NCBI GenBank assembly: GCA_964058805.1
Contig: CAXKVV010000207.1
Coordinates: 1-35,571 of the forward strand
From: Schoenoplectus triqueter
Taxonomy: Eukaryota > Streptophyta > Magnoliopsida > Poales > Cyperaceae
Direction: 5' to 3'
Length of the DNA stretch: 35,571 nucleotides
The notes beneath the pieces are model-generated. The model was given only the letters and a program-made list of their open reading frames with translations, was not told the origin of the DNA and made no database searches. Of this stretch, positions 19,101 to 30,410 are shown in pieces (the stretch's first letter is position 1; each line of letters opens with the position of its first letter). Both the position numbers and the translations under genes were made by a program.

Positions 19101-20288
19101 TTCTGGTGGAAGAAGATGCACCGAGAGATAGCCCAGTACGTGGCTAGGTGTCTCGTATGTCAGAAGGTCAAGGCCGACCGTAAGAGGCCGGCTGGACTGA
19201 TACAGCCCCTACCGAAGTCACAGCGCAAGTTCGACATCATCACAATGGATTTTGTGACGGGGTTGCCCAGGACGCGATTGGGACACAATGCAGTTTGGGT
19301 TATAGTTGACACGCTTACCAAGGTCGCGCACTTCATTCCTTTTCGACTAGGGACGTCGGCTGAGGATATGGGGAGGTTGTACCTGGCCTGGCAGTACCGG
19401 CATCATGGAGTACCTACGCGGATCATCTCCGACCGGGACCCGCGCTTCACGTCTCGATTTTGGGGGAGATTCCAGGAGGCCCTCGGGACGACGCTCAGCT
19501 TCAGTACCGCTTTCCATCCACAGACTGACGGACAGTCCGAGCGTACGATCCAGACTCTCGAGGACATGCTACGCGCCTGCGCACTCACGATGAGTGGAGA
19601 TTGGGAGCTGCACCTCAGTTTATCAGAGTTCGCGTATAACAGCAGCTATCACGCTTCGATCGGCATGTCCCCTTTCGAGGCGCTTTACGGACAGCCAGTA
19701 CGTACTCCCGTATGTTGGGGACCCGCCGGCACGTACGAGCCTACGACATCCGAGATGATCAACGAGAGTCATGCCACCGTCAGGTTGATCCACGAGCGTT
19801 TACGCGCAGCACAGGACCGACAGAGACGCTACGCGGACCCCAAGAGACGCGACTTCCAGCTTACGGTCGGTGAGCACGCTTTATTGAGAGTTTCGCCCAC
19901 CAAGGGCGTCATGAGGTTCGGAGTCAAGGGAAAGCTTGCACCACGATACATCGGGCCGTTCCTGATTCTCGAGCGAGTTGGACCTTCTGCGTACCGACTC
20001 GCCCTACCTCCTTCGCTCGCTGGAGTGCACAACGTCTTTCACGTGTCACAGTTGAGACGTTACGTGCCCGACCCTTCCCACGTCTTGGAGGTCGAGCCTC
20101 TTCACGTGGAGCCAGACTTATCCTACAGAGAGCGGCCGGTACGCATACTCGACACACAGGTGACCCAGCTTCGGAGACGATCTATCTCTCGAGTTCTCGT
20201 GCAGTGGGAGTATCATTCGCCACGAGAGGCTACTTGGGAGCTCGAGAGTGAGATGCGTGAGAGCCACCCCGAGTTGTTCACGACGTGA
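16182..20288 (+). CDS. gag-pol: Tekay gag C-terminus and complete pol polyprotein with chromodomain
   Basis: Uninterrupted frame to TGA 20286-20288. Residues below count from the ATG at 16113, inside the copia LTR, where the open frame now begins. Domains in order: capsid C-terminus; Pro/Arg-rich stretch; CCHC knuckle [14 protein letters not shown] (171-184); aspartic protease DTGAS (Asp271); RT with [10 protein letters not shown] (Asp543) and FIDDILVYS (Asp607/608); RNase H with YTDAS (Asp754), Glu791 and Asp816; integrase HHCC finger (His976, His983, Cys1013, Cys1016) and catalytic Asp1046, Asp1107, Glu1143 (35 residues between the last two); and a C-terminal chromodomain (about 1341-1391, RPVRILD to EATWELE). 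All catalytic residues are present. The copia insertion and the stop at 6209 separate it from the normal gag start, so correct expression is unlikely from this copy. Confidence 0.93.
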   Translation, partial: QLSVLRYRFQTLTQGSRTARQYGELFIRLSRYAPELVADPARRRARFIRGLQPALASVLDIYPGTSVEFLMDKAEYQESLIGARAAARNIRPRFEGASTSLPLPRPPAPVPPRRPPLHPQRYQPYPQRSQQYPPRPQHAPPRPRPGLCHSCQQPGHWAPDCPFRGSRPTPGATSGPPRPAGGRGASTPPRGGGRGQTARPIARVHAVVADETAPEVDVEQPCYEDPVDAELIAGMVYISDSPAFVLIDTGASHSFVSSLFIASREWPTEIRTRAMEVQTPLGRTTIVDRICRGRLVRIAGRDLVVDLTVLDMRDFDVLLGLDWLTRHRAVVDCERRSVRFGDETSEPFYFRGKKPGTRVPIISALQAKHLMSAGCEYYLASVAVTDAKEVDISTVPVAREYPDVFPDELPGLPPPRDVEFCIELQPGTTPVARAPYRMAPAELRELKLQLEELLEKGFIRPSTSPWGAPVLFVRKKDGTLRLCIDYRELNKVTVPNRYPIPRIDDLFDQLQGSQVFSKIDLRSGYHQLTIRAGDVPKTAFRTRYGHYEFLVMSFGLTNAPAYFMSLMHRVFSDYLDQFVVVFIDDILVYSRSRDEHAHHLRLTLQRLREHKLYAKLSKCEFWLEQVGFLGHIISRDGLAVDPQKISAITEWRPPTTQTEVRSFLGLAGYYRRFVEGFSVLAAPLTQLLQKGVKFEWTPERQQSFEELKRRLVSAPILAMPVPDTEYSVYTDASRLGLGCVLMQEGHVIAYASRQLKTHERNYPTHDLELAAVIFALKIWRHYLYGAKCKIFTDHKSLKYVFTQKELNLRQRRWLELMKDYELEILYHPGKANVVADALSRKSSANLATLITEQHQLIEDMRRLDLVMTVVDAPSTSTPIDVATAAPLSIRPTLRDEIRLAQPSDPLLAKYIASVPQGAAPRFHIADDGALLFDDRLCVPKDPDLKGKILTEAHDSGYAIHPGETKMYQTLKRHFWWKKMHREIAQYVARCLVCQKVKADRKRPAGLIQPLPKSQRKFDIITMDFVTGLPRTRLGHNAVWVIVDTLTKVAHFIPFRLGTSAEDMGRLYLAWQYRHHGVPTRIISDRDPRFTSRFWGRFQEALGTTLSFSTAFHPQTDGQSERTIQTLEDMLRACALTMSGDWELHLSLSEFAYNSSYHASIGMSPFEALYGQPVRTPVCWGPAGTYEPTTSEMINESHATVRLIHERLRAAQDRQRRYADPKRRDFQLTVGEHALLRVSPTKGVMRFGVKGKLAPRYIGPFLILERVGPSAYRLALPPSLAGVHNVFHVSQLRRYVPDPSHVLEVEPLHVEPDLSYRERPVRILDTQVTQLRRRSISRVLVQWEYHSPREATWELESEMRESHPELFTT

Positions 20289-20294
20289 GTTTTT

Positions 20295-20310
20295 GTTTCG
20301 AGGACGAAAC
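20295..20310 (+). other. GTTTCG-AGGA-CGAAAC hairpin between pol and PPT
   Basis: Perfect 6-bp stem with a four-base loop, seven bases after the pol stop. A TTCGAGGACGAA core just before the polypurine tract is recurrent in plant Ty3/gypsy elements in my knowledge. Its function is not established. Confidence 0.6.
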
Positions 20311-20318
20311 TTATTTTT

Positions 20319-20331
20319 AGGGGGGGAGAAA
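20319..20331 (+). other. Polypurine tract of the Tekay element
   Basis: AGGGGGGGAGAAA directly precedes the TGTTA start of the 3' LTR. This is the expected position and composition for the plus-strand DNA primer. Confidence 0.93.
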
Positions 20332-22813
20332 TGTTAAACCGTGAATTTTAAATCAGGTATTAATCATAACTACTTAAATAATGATCAAATTTTAATTAAT
20401 GAAAATTAATAAATTATTCAGATCGACAATTAAAGGGATATAATTATATATGTGAATTAATAAGTATATAAATAAATCTTATAACAATTTCTAATTATTT
20501 CGCTATCTACCGATGACCTGCGAAATTAAGCAGATACAAACTCAAATTCTTAGGTTAAAATAAAAGAATTAAACTTAATAATTTAACAGAACACAAACTT
20601 TAAATTGGAAATTGGAAATGAAACGTAAATCAGTCAAATTCAAAATCTAAATGAAATGCCTTAATACAATTGGTAAATGAAATAACCCCGTTATATATAT
20701 ATATATATATTAACAATAATGATAACGTGGACATTTTATTTAAAAATTCGGCTGTGATATAAATTTGCCACACGCTTGACCACAAAAGTTTCGCCGCAGA
20801 AAATCCCACCGTCACATCACCTTACAATAAATGCACTTCTCTCTCTCTCTTCATTAACACACTCTCTTCTCTCCCGCTCTCTCTGTCGAGTCACCTCTCC
20901 CGGTCTTTTCCTTCCGTCTTTTCTTCTGCCATTTGCTCTCTCTCCTCTTTAGGACTCCGCTGCACCCTTTTCTTTTTCCTCTCTCGGGCGACGCAAACCC
21001 TAAGGGTTTCCCCTTTTCTCTCCGCCCCTTGTGGGTTCTCTGTCCCTCTCCCGTCTTGTCTCTTGTCTCGATCTTTCTTTCTTCCGTCGCATTTATGGCG
21101 CCGCCGCCCCCCTACCGCTCTCTCTCACCCCCAGCTACCTGCCCCCCTTGCCACTTGCTTGTTGTCCCGTCGAGTTAGCCGTCACATCTCCTTGACCGTT
21201 GCTCGGTCACTCCCTTTAAAACAATCTTGAGCCTCCCTCTTGCGTTCTTTTTGCTGTTTGTTACTGTCTCATGTGCTGAGAATAGCTTGTTGAAATTTTT
21301 CCTTCTTCACAAAAGAAACTGATAAGAACGGATCTATCACAGCTTTGCTGCGATTCTGGGTGGAGAAAGGCAGGTGGGCTTGAGTTATTTCAGGAGGAGA
21401 CACCTCCCTTGACCCGATTTGTTTTTTTCGCCCTCTGCCCTTTTTGTGCTGGCTCTCTCTCTCTCTCTCCCTGGTAAATCCTAAATCTTTTGGATACCTT
21501 GTTTCGCTCTTTTGCTGGTTTGTGATGATTGGCTTGTGTTAATCTGGTTGTTTCTGTGCGTTGACTAGTACTGGTAGAGGTTATGGGGTGAGAACTGTTA
21601 TTTTGTGGTTGCATGTTTTCTGGGCTGGTTACTGGTACTGGCTGTCCTCTAAGTCTGTGCTGTGACTGATTTGTCTGATCACTAATGTTGTTGCTGACTC
21701 GATTTATCTGTTGGGAGGGCTGGTACTATGTTGCATGTTTACTGATTTTTGTTGGCCTTAAATTTTTGTTGGGTTGTGGGGCACTGGCATGTCTCCTGGT
21801 ACGCTGGTACCGATGGGTACGGGTGATGCGGGAGATGAAACAGTCCCTGTTTGGTTATTCTGATAGAGGCCCTGATTTCATGTTTTTTTTTGATTAAGGG
21901 GATTGTTTGATATGACTACGGTTGCTAAATTGCTACTGGTGTGGGGTTCTGTGTGAAGTTATGGGTTGAAATTATCTGTGGTAAACCTTGGTACACTGGT
22001 ACCAGTTGGTACCAGTGAGGTGAGGTTACCCCTCACCTGTTTCTGTTTGAGATTGGTTGTTGAAATTTGAGATGGTACCAGTACTGGTACGGGTTTCTGG
22101 TCTGTTGCTTGTAGTTCTGGTTTGGTTGATGTCTGTCTGTTGTCTGTGTCCCACTTGCTCGAATGGTTGTTTGTATGCTGACTTGGGTTGTTGCCTAGTG
22201 ATTCTAATATATAAATGGGCTTGATGATGTGGCCAAATTGGAAATAGGGAATTGTTTGGCCCGAAGTAAATATTGAGGAGATTAGAATAGGCCCAAAACT
22301 TAACAACATGGATTCAAGAAGAAATCAATTTTATTGGGCCAATAAATCAGCTTAATCCAACTAATTGATAATTAAGGTTAGGAAATTTAGGTCCATAACT
22401 AAAATCTTCAAGATTATAAAAGGGAATAATTAAAATTTGATTAATTAATTGGAGGCCGCCCCGAAAGGTTGGCGGTATCCACGGACTAAAACGTAAACTT
22501 GAATAATCGGGAAATGATTATATTCCCTGACTGCCCCCGATTCGGGATATCGGTGCATTGGCACCAACGATTTGGTAGTCAGCGTATGATCCCGAACATT
22601 AAAACACCAACACAGTAATAAAACGATAATAATTTTCTTAAATTAATTTACTTCTTTTTATTTTTAATTTTTCTTTTAAGTTTTCCTTTTTAATTTATTT
22701 TAAACTATATTTCTAATTTATTTAAATATAATATTAAATATATATACATATACATAATAATAAAAGCAAAATTAATAAGAAAAGATAATTAGGATATAAT
22801 GAATATATACGAG

Positions 22814-22844
<31 letters not shown>

Positions 22845-25348
22845 TAATCAATTTCTCTATTTTTAGATTTAAAAGAATATTAGAAATAAGGAATATATAT
22901 ATATAAAATAATAATATATATTAATTAAATCTTTCATTTTTGAATAAGCAAAAGAATATTAGAATAAAATATTAGATATATTATATCTTATATATTAATC
23001 AATTTCTCTATTTTGAAATTGATTGATTTAAATATTTAAATCCATGAACTCGAATTTAAAATAAAGAACTGACGTATAAAAGCGATCACGAACGATAAAC
23101 ACAATTTAACGGATCTCTAATACGGGCAACTAAAATTTCCGACACCGCGTAACTGCAGCAGAAATGTTGCCGAAATTTTCAGGAAAAGACGATAAACCCG
23201 AACAAACGCTTAATTAAATTATCAATCTAATTTAATTATTAATTGAGAAGTAAATCAAGTTAAAACTAATAAACATCTAATTTAAATTAAAATAGGTGAT
23301 ACAGTCGACTCGGATCCACTCGTGGAGTACGAGGTCATTCCCGACCCGACGTACGTGGACACCGACCCCGAGGCCGGTGTTCTACCTCCGGAGTAGAGCG
23401 ACTCCGCGATCCTCACCAGCACTCCTAGGTACGGTTTCCTGGGATTTAATCTTCTTTCTTCAGAATTAGGAATCCAATCCGAAAACAAATGTTTTTAAAA
23501 TAAATCTGATATGCGGTACCTTTGACCAAACTTTGATTAGAGACCAAAATCTGACCTGTCATTTGCATCCGGTAAATTGACCAGCATATTTGAGACATAC
23601 CCGCATTTACATGTCATATCATGTCATACTGCACGTAGACAGGATAGGAGTAGGATCCGGGAAATAGTCTCGAGATAGGATTAGATAGAATTAAATAATC
23701 CAAGTTGTAGATTATAATTATTAGGAAAATATTATTACTATCACTAATTATTAATTAAGTCAGGTAGTTAATCATGCATTAAATGCATGGGAGTGCTGAG
23801 AGGCGGACCGGGTAATTCTCAGTCGGAGTTGCCTTGCATAACCAGACCGTTGTGGTTACGTACGGTGACCCATAGGCCCGTGGGACCCACCGGTCTGTAT
23901 ATGCACTGCGCATCCTCGCCTGTCGGGTTATCCACCGATCCCGTCATTTGGCGGGTTCGGCTGTGTCAGAGTGTTTAATTTTTGATCAATATTATATTAT
24001 TATTATTCTTAATATAAATAAGAATGTTAATCCAAATTTGAGCGATCAGGATACCTTGTCTTTCAGTATTTAGTGTGGGCGGCCATATTTAAGACTGGAA
24101 TCTACTCCGAGATATTATATTATTTTATTTATCCGGCTTATTTAGGATCCTAGTATTGTCCGAAGGGCTTTCTCCTTTGGCCCTTAGTTGGTACAGAGAA
24201 AGTCGGGATGCGGTCCTCTGGCCCTAGTGGGTACAGTGTAGGCTCCCATTTGTATATACTCCGTTTTGTTATTTTACGGGATGCGGTCCTCTGACCCTTG
24301 GTTGGTACAGTGTAGGCTCCCATTTGTTTCCGATTTGTCAATTCACGGGTAGTTATATCCTTTGGCGATATGGCAACTGAAAGCATAAATATTTAAATCC
24401 CCTTTGCTCATATTATTATTATTATTATTATTATTATGTGAGGTGGATCATCAGATTCAGAATACCGAGTACGTGCTTTTAGCCGTCACTCTCCTAGGGC
24501 GTTATCGCTCCGGGAGGCCGAATTTTCCCAGGGTATTCAGGGCATTGGCGCCCGCTTACTCGAAAATCCTAAGTTTGTAAGTTGGGCCCGAATACGTGCC
24601 CGCTTAGGTAAGTCACAAGTCCAGGGCCCGATCACGTGCCCGCTTGTGGATGGACTGATGATCTGCAACTGGGTTATATAGTATACGGGTGTTTTAAATC
24701 TCGTACCTATTACATATTTATCATATATTATATCTGTATTTCCACAGATTTTTCATTTCGGGTTTATTTGCCATTTCATCTCATTCATACAGGAGTTTTC
24801 TTAAACGTGCATAAAGTATTGTTATATGTATATATTTAATATAATGCATTTAAAATGCAGTATCGGTATTTGGGTCCGGTCTAGGAAAGAAGATAAAATC
24901 TTAAGGCTGGATCTAAATCCGTACTGAGTAATTTTTAAATTACTCACGTTTCCACGTTGGTTGTGGGATCCAGGTATTTCAGGTTCGGGATTTTCTTGGA
25001 GCGAGTGCTAGGGACAGTCCTGCGCGATGACAGAGATGCTTCGCTGCATTTGCATGTGAGCCGGGTAGTTGGATAGGATCCATCGGGTTTTGCGTTTTAT
25101 TTCTTTCTTTTGGGTTTTTATTCGAGAGATTTGCTGCCCATTCCGATGGAGCTAGCCCCGCCTATGTAGGCGTTGTATACTCTTTGTTCATTCTGGACTG
25201 TATGGTCATGTATTTATATTTATTGTTGTTTTGTTTATTCTGAGATTTATATTATTTTATTCATTTAGCCTTTCGTACGCACGTCTCGTCGTGCGTACGT
25301 GGCGGGATTAACACCCCTAATCCGATTTATTATTTCTGGGGTGTGACA
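20332..25348 (+). repeat. 3' LTR of the Tekay-like element (5017 bp)
   Basis: TGTTA...TGACA, near-identical to 477-5505. Internal landmarks recur: telo-box palindrome 20995-21009, TATA candidate P2 22415-22422, nested inverted repeat 22541-22596, 73-bp minisatellite about 24156-24346, 40-bp repeat about 24539-24649 and terminal hairpin 25274-25299. As a full promoter-bearing LTR it could also read outward towards the host DNA and the MATE gene 3.3 kb away. Confidence 0.95.
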
Positions 25349-25353
25349 TGAAC
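25349..25353. repeat. Target-site duplication, right side of Tekay element (TGAAC)
   Basis: Partner of TGAAA at 472-476, with one mismatch. Confidence 0.6.
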
Positions 25354-25842
25354 TATCCCGGGTTTGTGAAAACTCCTGTGTATGAGAGTGCTGCGGTTTT
25401 CAATGTAATGAACATGGCTTGGGGGCGGTCTATCCTCCGGGACATTTGGCTCATCCCAGGGACCATAGGCAGGAGCTTGATGACTGGTTGGTAGTATCAG
25501 TGATTACGACTGTTTCTTTATTGGAGGGACATAGTTGGCCTCTGGATGCGATTACTATGTGTTTGGGACGATCTACAATTGTAAAATAGGTAAAATTGGT
25601 GGATATGCCGGGAAAGTTTGGGTAGCACATTGTATGAAACTATGTATAATAATTGTTAAGGTATGCATGTATGGATTGTAAGGTCTACGTGGGGAGTACT
25701 CTCACCGCACATTGTATAAGGACAGAGGTTCCGACCTATTGTGTCTGAAGGGGCGACCCTCCACCCTGCGGGTAGTGTTTGTAACATCAATATTGGCTAC
25801 CGGCGCGGGTATGGCTACAGTGGTTGCTGTTGCTGGTGTCAT
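25349..25842 (-). pseudogene. Decayed Ty3/gypsy gag fragment, N-terminal half of the oldest nest layer
   Basis: On the minus strand, a possible start at 25842 (MTPATATTVAIPAPV) leads into a Pro/Thr-rich stretch and RPFRHNRSEPLS. After several stops and frame changes, YGPWDEPNVPEDRPPPS and FHKPGIV run up to the Tekay insertion. No domain is recognisable, but Pro-rich N-termini are typical of plant gypsy Gags, and the strand and order fit the capsid core found at 1-476. I infer that the two pieces are one gag split by the Tekay insertion. No LTR or PBS of this older element is recognised to the right. Confidence 0.5.
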
Positions 25843-25920
25843 CGGGTCAATGATGTCTGTGTTGGAGATGCCGAGCTCGATGATTATTTATTCAAGATGT
25901 TATGATGAGTGAAAGAGACC

Positions 25921-28385
25921 GCATATGACCCATTTGATTTAGTTTCTAGAACTAAGTGTTAGGACTGATGATAAATGAGCTCCCAAAAAGACAATCTTAT
26001 CACATATAATAGCCATAAATAGCACATATAGAGAAGAAATCCTTTGAAATGATAACATAGTTTATTGGATGATCATTGTTGATAGGTTTGACTCCTACAA
26101 ATTAAATACGAACATTACATAGCGAAAACGGGTGAATCAAATTAAGGGTTCCGTTGATCACTCCCCAGATTTAACTTATTTGTCTGTGCAAAAAATAACC
26201 AAAATTGTTTAATATAAAAGAAACATCCGAATCCTACAGGGTTTCACGTAATAACTATTGGTCAACTCATTCTTTATCCAAATTAAATTGCGACTGCATA
26301 TTGTCAACCAGACATTAATACATAAAAGGAGGAGGCATGTTTCTTTCTTTGTTTTTTGTTTACCAAAATTCAACTCCACTTGCTAGGATGAATTATTGTT
26401 GGGGTCATTTAAAGAACTGATTTTATATGTATGTTGATTTAAAGAAGAGGAGTGGAGTCTATTTCATATCGCATTATAATATTTTCATTCATATATATCT
26501 ATGTGGGTATAAAATTTGAATATATGATATAACTATTAACGGTGAATATATATTTATTAAATGGAACATCATATTTATTAAAAAAAGATATAATTGTTAA
26601 ATGGAACACATATTTTTTTATCAGCACCAAAAACTATCTAAATTTTTGAACTCACATGCAATGTAAAAGTTGAACGACTGACATAATTATTAACGACGAC
26701 TATATATTTATTAAAAAATCACCCATATTTGTTAAACGTAATACATAATTGTTAAATGCAGAAGGTATCATATATATTAAATTGAACTTATATTTATTTA
26801 AAAATTAGATATAATTTATTTGTTAAAATTTCTAGAGTTATGTTATGATGAGTTATGAAGTACAAAATATCTTATTTACTTTATCTCATTTTTTATTTCT
26901 GAATTTAAAATATCTATCTAACCGTTCAAAATATTTTCTATATTCAAATATACTTGAAGATAAAATTTTATATTTTTTTGAATTTCTTTTATAGCGATGC
27001 ACTACGAATAAATATAAACCATGTTGACTTCGACTTCAATCCCACAACAAGCAACACAAAATTTTATATTCTTTCGAAATGTCAAACTCTCAATATTATA
27101 ACGGAATTGTCCACGGTTTTATAGCTAAAATAAATACTAAACGTAAATGCAAGCGATTAATTTGACCAGGATATTAATATATGTACTATACTACTATTTA
27201 ATTTAACCCAAGCTGGAAATAAAATTAGAAATAAGTACTCTATACTCGTATTTATCCCTCAACAAAGTCAAATAATGAAGTTTATATATACACGTGCCTC
27301 CCAAAAATATATATGGCGTCCTTAAAACGTAAACTATCCGTTGAAACCATGCATATATATCTAATATCTTCTTCAAGCTCCTTAAAATTATAAAAGAAAA
27401 ATGTTTAATTTCTCACGTATTCGAAATCTAAAAAGGTTCTTTACCAAATTTTTATAGTTAACTCCATCTTTATCTTAAAAACAAATATTTTGATTTAATT
27501 TGTTGGGTTTTATATGATGTTATCAACAGCACTTTATATTTCTCAAATTGTGGTTTCTTCCAAAAAAACGTAAATATTTTATATTTTTCTTCACTTTTAT
27601 ATTAAATAATGGTTACGGTGCCAATTTAACTTAATAATTATACTCAGATAAGAGAATTGGATTTTTTTTCCCACCGTCTTCAATCGTACCACGTTTTCCG
27701 AAAACTAACAGCTAGCATACAGCTGAATTACCTTGAAACCATCAGCGAAAACACGAAACTGAAATAATAAAGAGTAGGGATCCTGACAATTATATTTTGA
27801 CAATTTAACAACCAACTCCTTATAAATTTATGGAAAATCTTAAAAATGAAAATAAATTTATAAATATATTTTTTAATTTTTTAATTTATTGTGATTCAAT
27901 TATGATATAATTTGAGTGTCATTTACTTTAGTGTCCATCCAAGTGCATTCCTAAATTTATGTTATCAACTAATATTTATAAAGATTAACATATAGTAAAT
28001 TCATATTGATATATATTAACCAATCGTAATAACAGAACTCTTGAAAGAAATAGATATCTTTTACAAGATCATGTCATGTGATCAATAGATATGAATAAAT
28101 ATTTTTCCTTCGTTGCAACAAATAAATTTTCAGATAATAAAAAGTTTTAGTTCTTTATAAATTTATTGAGAATTTTGATCATATTCCAGTACAAAGGTAC
28201 ATTATGATACATAATTATTTAGATTAATATATATTTTAATTCAATAAATATATCTTTTCAATTAAAAAAATATATTTCATAATATTGTATATATTATTGA
28301 ATATATAGAATATTTATAAACCACATCAGATACGCTGAGAACATTTTCGAATAATTTATTATTTGCGGGCCAGTCTTGTTGAATG
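25921..28385. other. AT-rich intergenic DNA between the retrotransposon nest and the MATE gene
   Basis: No convincing coding region on either strand. About 26520-26830 holds loosely repeated ATATTTATTAAATGGAAC-type units of unknown origin. The rest is AT-rich with scattered homopolymers. The last few hundred bases would serve as the distal promoter of the MATE gene. Confidence 0.6.
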
Positions 28386-28415
28386 TTGACCTCTCTCCAG
28401 CCGATCTTATAAAAG
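28386..28415 (+). promoter_or_regulatory. Core promoter of the MATE gene (W-box and TATA box)
   Basis: TATAAAAG at 28408-28415 is a consensus TATA box about 270 bases before the ATG and predicts a start near 28440. TTGACC at 28386-28391, just upstream, is a W-box core, the site for WRKY factors, which suits a stress- or defence-linked transporter. Both calls are by motif only. Confidence 0.6.
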
Positions 28416-28439
28416 ACTCGCGATGTTTCTTCAGCACAA

Positions 28440-28682
28440 ACCATTCCTCCCTCTGTTTCTTTCATACTAGCCTTTGCACACTAGCAGGCTCTCTTACGGC
28501 ACCCACCCTTCCCCCCTCCCAATTCCCCAAACCAAAAAAAAGGAAAGGGCATCAAGCGCCCCAAAGTTCTTCCCTTTGGGGAACAGCCTACCGAACAGCA
28601 GTGCACTCGTGCGCTCAACCAATTGATCTCTTCTCTCTCTATAACAAAGAAAAAAATAAATAAAACTAAAACTAAGAGAAAC
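28440..28682 (+). other. 5' leader of the MATE mRNA with a CCCCAAAG/CTTTGGGG hairpin
   Basis: The predicted leader of about 240 bases is pyrimidine-rich and contains no ATG before 28683, so translation should start there directly. An 8-bp perfect stem, CCCCAAAG (28559-28566) with CTTTGGGG (28574-28581) and a 7-base loop, lies about 100 bases before the start. It could slow scanning. Confidence 0.5.
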
Positions 28683-30257
28683 ATGTCTCAGCAAGAGAAG
28701 AACGAATCTCTCACATCCGCTCTGCTCCGAGAACATGTCATCACAATCACCATACCAGAGGCGGAGGTGCCATGCTTACAGAAGAGACCCACCACCAACT
28801 CGTTGGCCGAATCACTAGCCGAGGCAAGGAAGATTCTCTCCCTGGCCACGCCGATGATTTTAACTGGGCTTCTTCTCTACCTTCGATCAATGATCTCCAT
28901 GCTATTTCTCGGCAGACTAGGGGGCCTTGCACTGGCTGGTGGGTCCCTTGCCATTGGTTTCGCTAATATCACGGGATACTCTGTTCTCTCTGGTCTGGCC
29001 ATGGGAATGGAGCCGATTTGTGGCCAAGCTTTTGGTGCAAAGCGCCATAACCTTCTCGGACTCACACTGCAACGCACAATCCTGCTGCTTCTCTGTGTTT
29101 CTTTCCCTATTGCACTGCTCTGGACTTATATGCGACCGATTTTACTACTATGCGGCCAAGATGAAGCCATCTCTGCTGCCGCACAACAATTCATTCTCTA
29201 CTCAACACCTGATCTTGTTCTTCAATCTTTCCTTCACCCGCTGCGCATATACCTTCGCACCCAATCGGTTAACCTCCCATTAACCTTATGTGCCACACTT
29301 GCCATCGTCCTGCACCTACCCATTAACTATCTATTTGTCTCTGTTTTGGGTCTTGGAATCAGAGGAGTTGCTCTTGCCTCTGTTTGTGCTAACCTGAACC
29401 TTGTTATCTTCCTCCTTTTATACGTACTATTCTCGGGCGTGCACAAGCGCACGGGTGGATTCTCTCTATCCACCGAGTGCTTCAAGGAGTGGGGGTCACT
29501 TCTCTCTCTTGCCATACCGAGTTGCATCTGTGTCTGTCTCGAGTGGTGGTGGTACGAAATCATGATCATTCTATGTGGTTTGCTCCTCAATCCACAGGCC
29601 ACAGTTGCTTCCATGGGAATTCTCATTCAAACCACTTCTCTCATTTACATTTTCCCCTCATCCCTCAGTTTCGGTGTATCCACCCGTGTTGGGAACGAGC
29701 TCGGTGCAAACCAGCCCAACAAAGCGAAACGCGCTGCAACCGTCGGTATGGTGTGTGGTTTTTTATTCGGCATGGTAGCATTTGCATTTGCCACATCTGT
29801 ACGAAATGTATGGGCCAGTATGTTCACAGTTGATCCAGCAATCATCAGTCTGACAGCAACTGTTCTCCCCATCCTCGGTGCTTGTGAGTTGGGGAACTGC
29901 CCCCAGACAACCGGCTGTGGCGTTTTGCGTGGCAGTGCCCGGCCAAAGGTCGGTGCAAACATTAACCTCGGGTCATTTTACGGCGTAGGAATGCCGGTTG
30001 CTGTTGGTCTAGCTTTCTGGTTCCAACTTGATTTCAGCGGGCTCTGGTTTGGTTTGCTCTCTGCACAGTTCACATGTGTTCTTCTCATGATTCCAGTGAT
30101 TCGGAGCACAGACTGGAATTCTCAGGCTGATAGGGCACAGGTACTGACAGGCCAGGCCGATGATGTCGCCGTAAATGAGAAGAAGACCGTGGAGGATAAG
30201 ATACAGAAACGGGGAGGAGTAATCACCATAAGAGTGGTTGCGAAGTCGGAATCATAA
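28683..30257 (+). CDS. MATE efflux transporter, DETOXIFICATION 48/49-like
   Basis: A 524-residue intronless multidrug and toxic compound extrusion antiporter with about 12 predicted membrane segments. The start is the ATG at 28683 in the good plant context AAACATGTC; the frame extends upstream to 28623 but without an ATG. Family hallmarks: SMLFLGRLGGLALAGGS (72-88), MEPICGQAFGAKR (109-121), CLEWWWYE (285-292), VSTRVGNELGANQP (332-345), and CPQTTGCGVLRGSARPKVG (406-424). The near-exact WWWYEIM and CPQTTGCGVLRG blocks point to the ABS3-type subgroup (Arabidopsis DTX48/DTX49/DTX51), whose members are single-exon. Such proteins sit in late endosomal, vacuolar or plasma membranes and are linked to iron balance, hormone responses and senescence. 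The substrate cannot be read from sequence. First segment about 51-73; soluble tails about 1-48 and 477-524. The frame is complete, with no defect. Confidence 0.95.
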   Translation: MSQQEKNESLTSALLREHVITITIPEAEVPCLQKRPTTNSLAESLAEARKILSLATPMILTGLLLYLRSMISMLFLGRLGGLALAGGSLAIGFANITGYSVLSGLAMGMEPICGQAFGAKRHNLLGLTLQRTILLLLCVSFPIALLWTYMRPILLLCGQDEAISAAAQQFILYSTPDLVLQSFLHPLRIYLRTQSVNLPLTLCATLAIVLHLPINYLFVSVLGLGIRGVALASVCANLNLVIFLLLYVLFSGVHKRTGGFSLSTECFKEWGSLLSLAIPSCICVCLEWWWYEIMIILCGLLLNPQATVASMGILIQTTSLIYIFPSSLSFGVSTRVGNELGANQPNKAKRAATVGMVCGFLFGMVAFAFATSVRNVWASMFTVDPAIISLTATVLPILGACELGNCPQTTGCGVLRGSARPKVGANINLGSFYGVGMPVAVGLAFWFQLDFSGLWFGLLSAQFTCVLLMIPVIRSTDWNSQADRAQVLTGQADDVAVNEKKTVEDKIQKRGGVITIRVVAKSES

Positions 30258-30410
30258 TTAAGGGTGATTTCAGCATCTAACATATAATTAGCTATGATTA
30301 TTCTAACCATACGTGCATATTTCTCTCCTATTTGGCACGACATTGCAATGATACCTGAAGTTCCTGGATTGAAATCTCCTGCCGTTTTGCGTCATGGTGC
30401 AAGGGCATCC

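Larger units (their letters stand above)
477..25348 (+). mobile_element. Ty3/gypsy chromovirus (Tekay/Del-like LTR retrotransposon), interrupted by a copia element
   Basis: A complete plus-strand LTR retrotransposon: 5' LTR 477-5505, primer site 5514, gag from 5843, pol to 20288, polypurine tract 20319-20331 and 3' LTR 20332-25348. Without the nested copia element and one copy of its target duplication (6524-16181), it would be about 15.2 kb with an internal region of about 5.2 kb, so the LTRs make up two thirds of it. The order PR-RT-RNaseH-IN-chromodomain identifies a chromovirus. The EATWE-type chromodomain at the C-terminus and the very long LTRs fit the Tekay/Del lineage. LTR comparison gives 5 substitutions and 4 indels, so the insertion is young. 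The flanking 5-mers are TGAAA and TGAAC, a target duplication with one mismatch. Confidence 0.93.

Noticed and set aside
28376..28663. Frame of 95 codons upstream of the MATE start as a possible small gene or uORF
   Set aside because: It has no ATG after the predicted transcription start; the first codon is TTG and the only ATG lies before the TATA box.
28623..28682. Extended N-terminus of the MATE protein
   Set aside because: The upstream extension begins at TTG, not ATG. The ATG at 28683 has good context and gives a normal family length.
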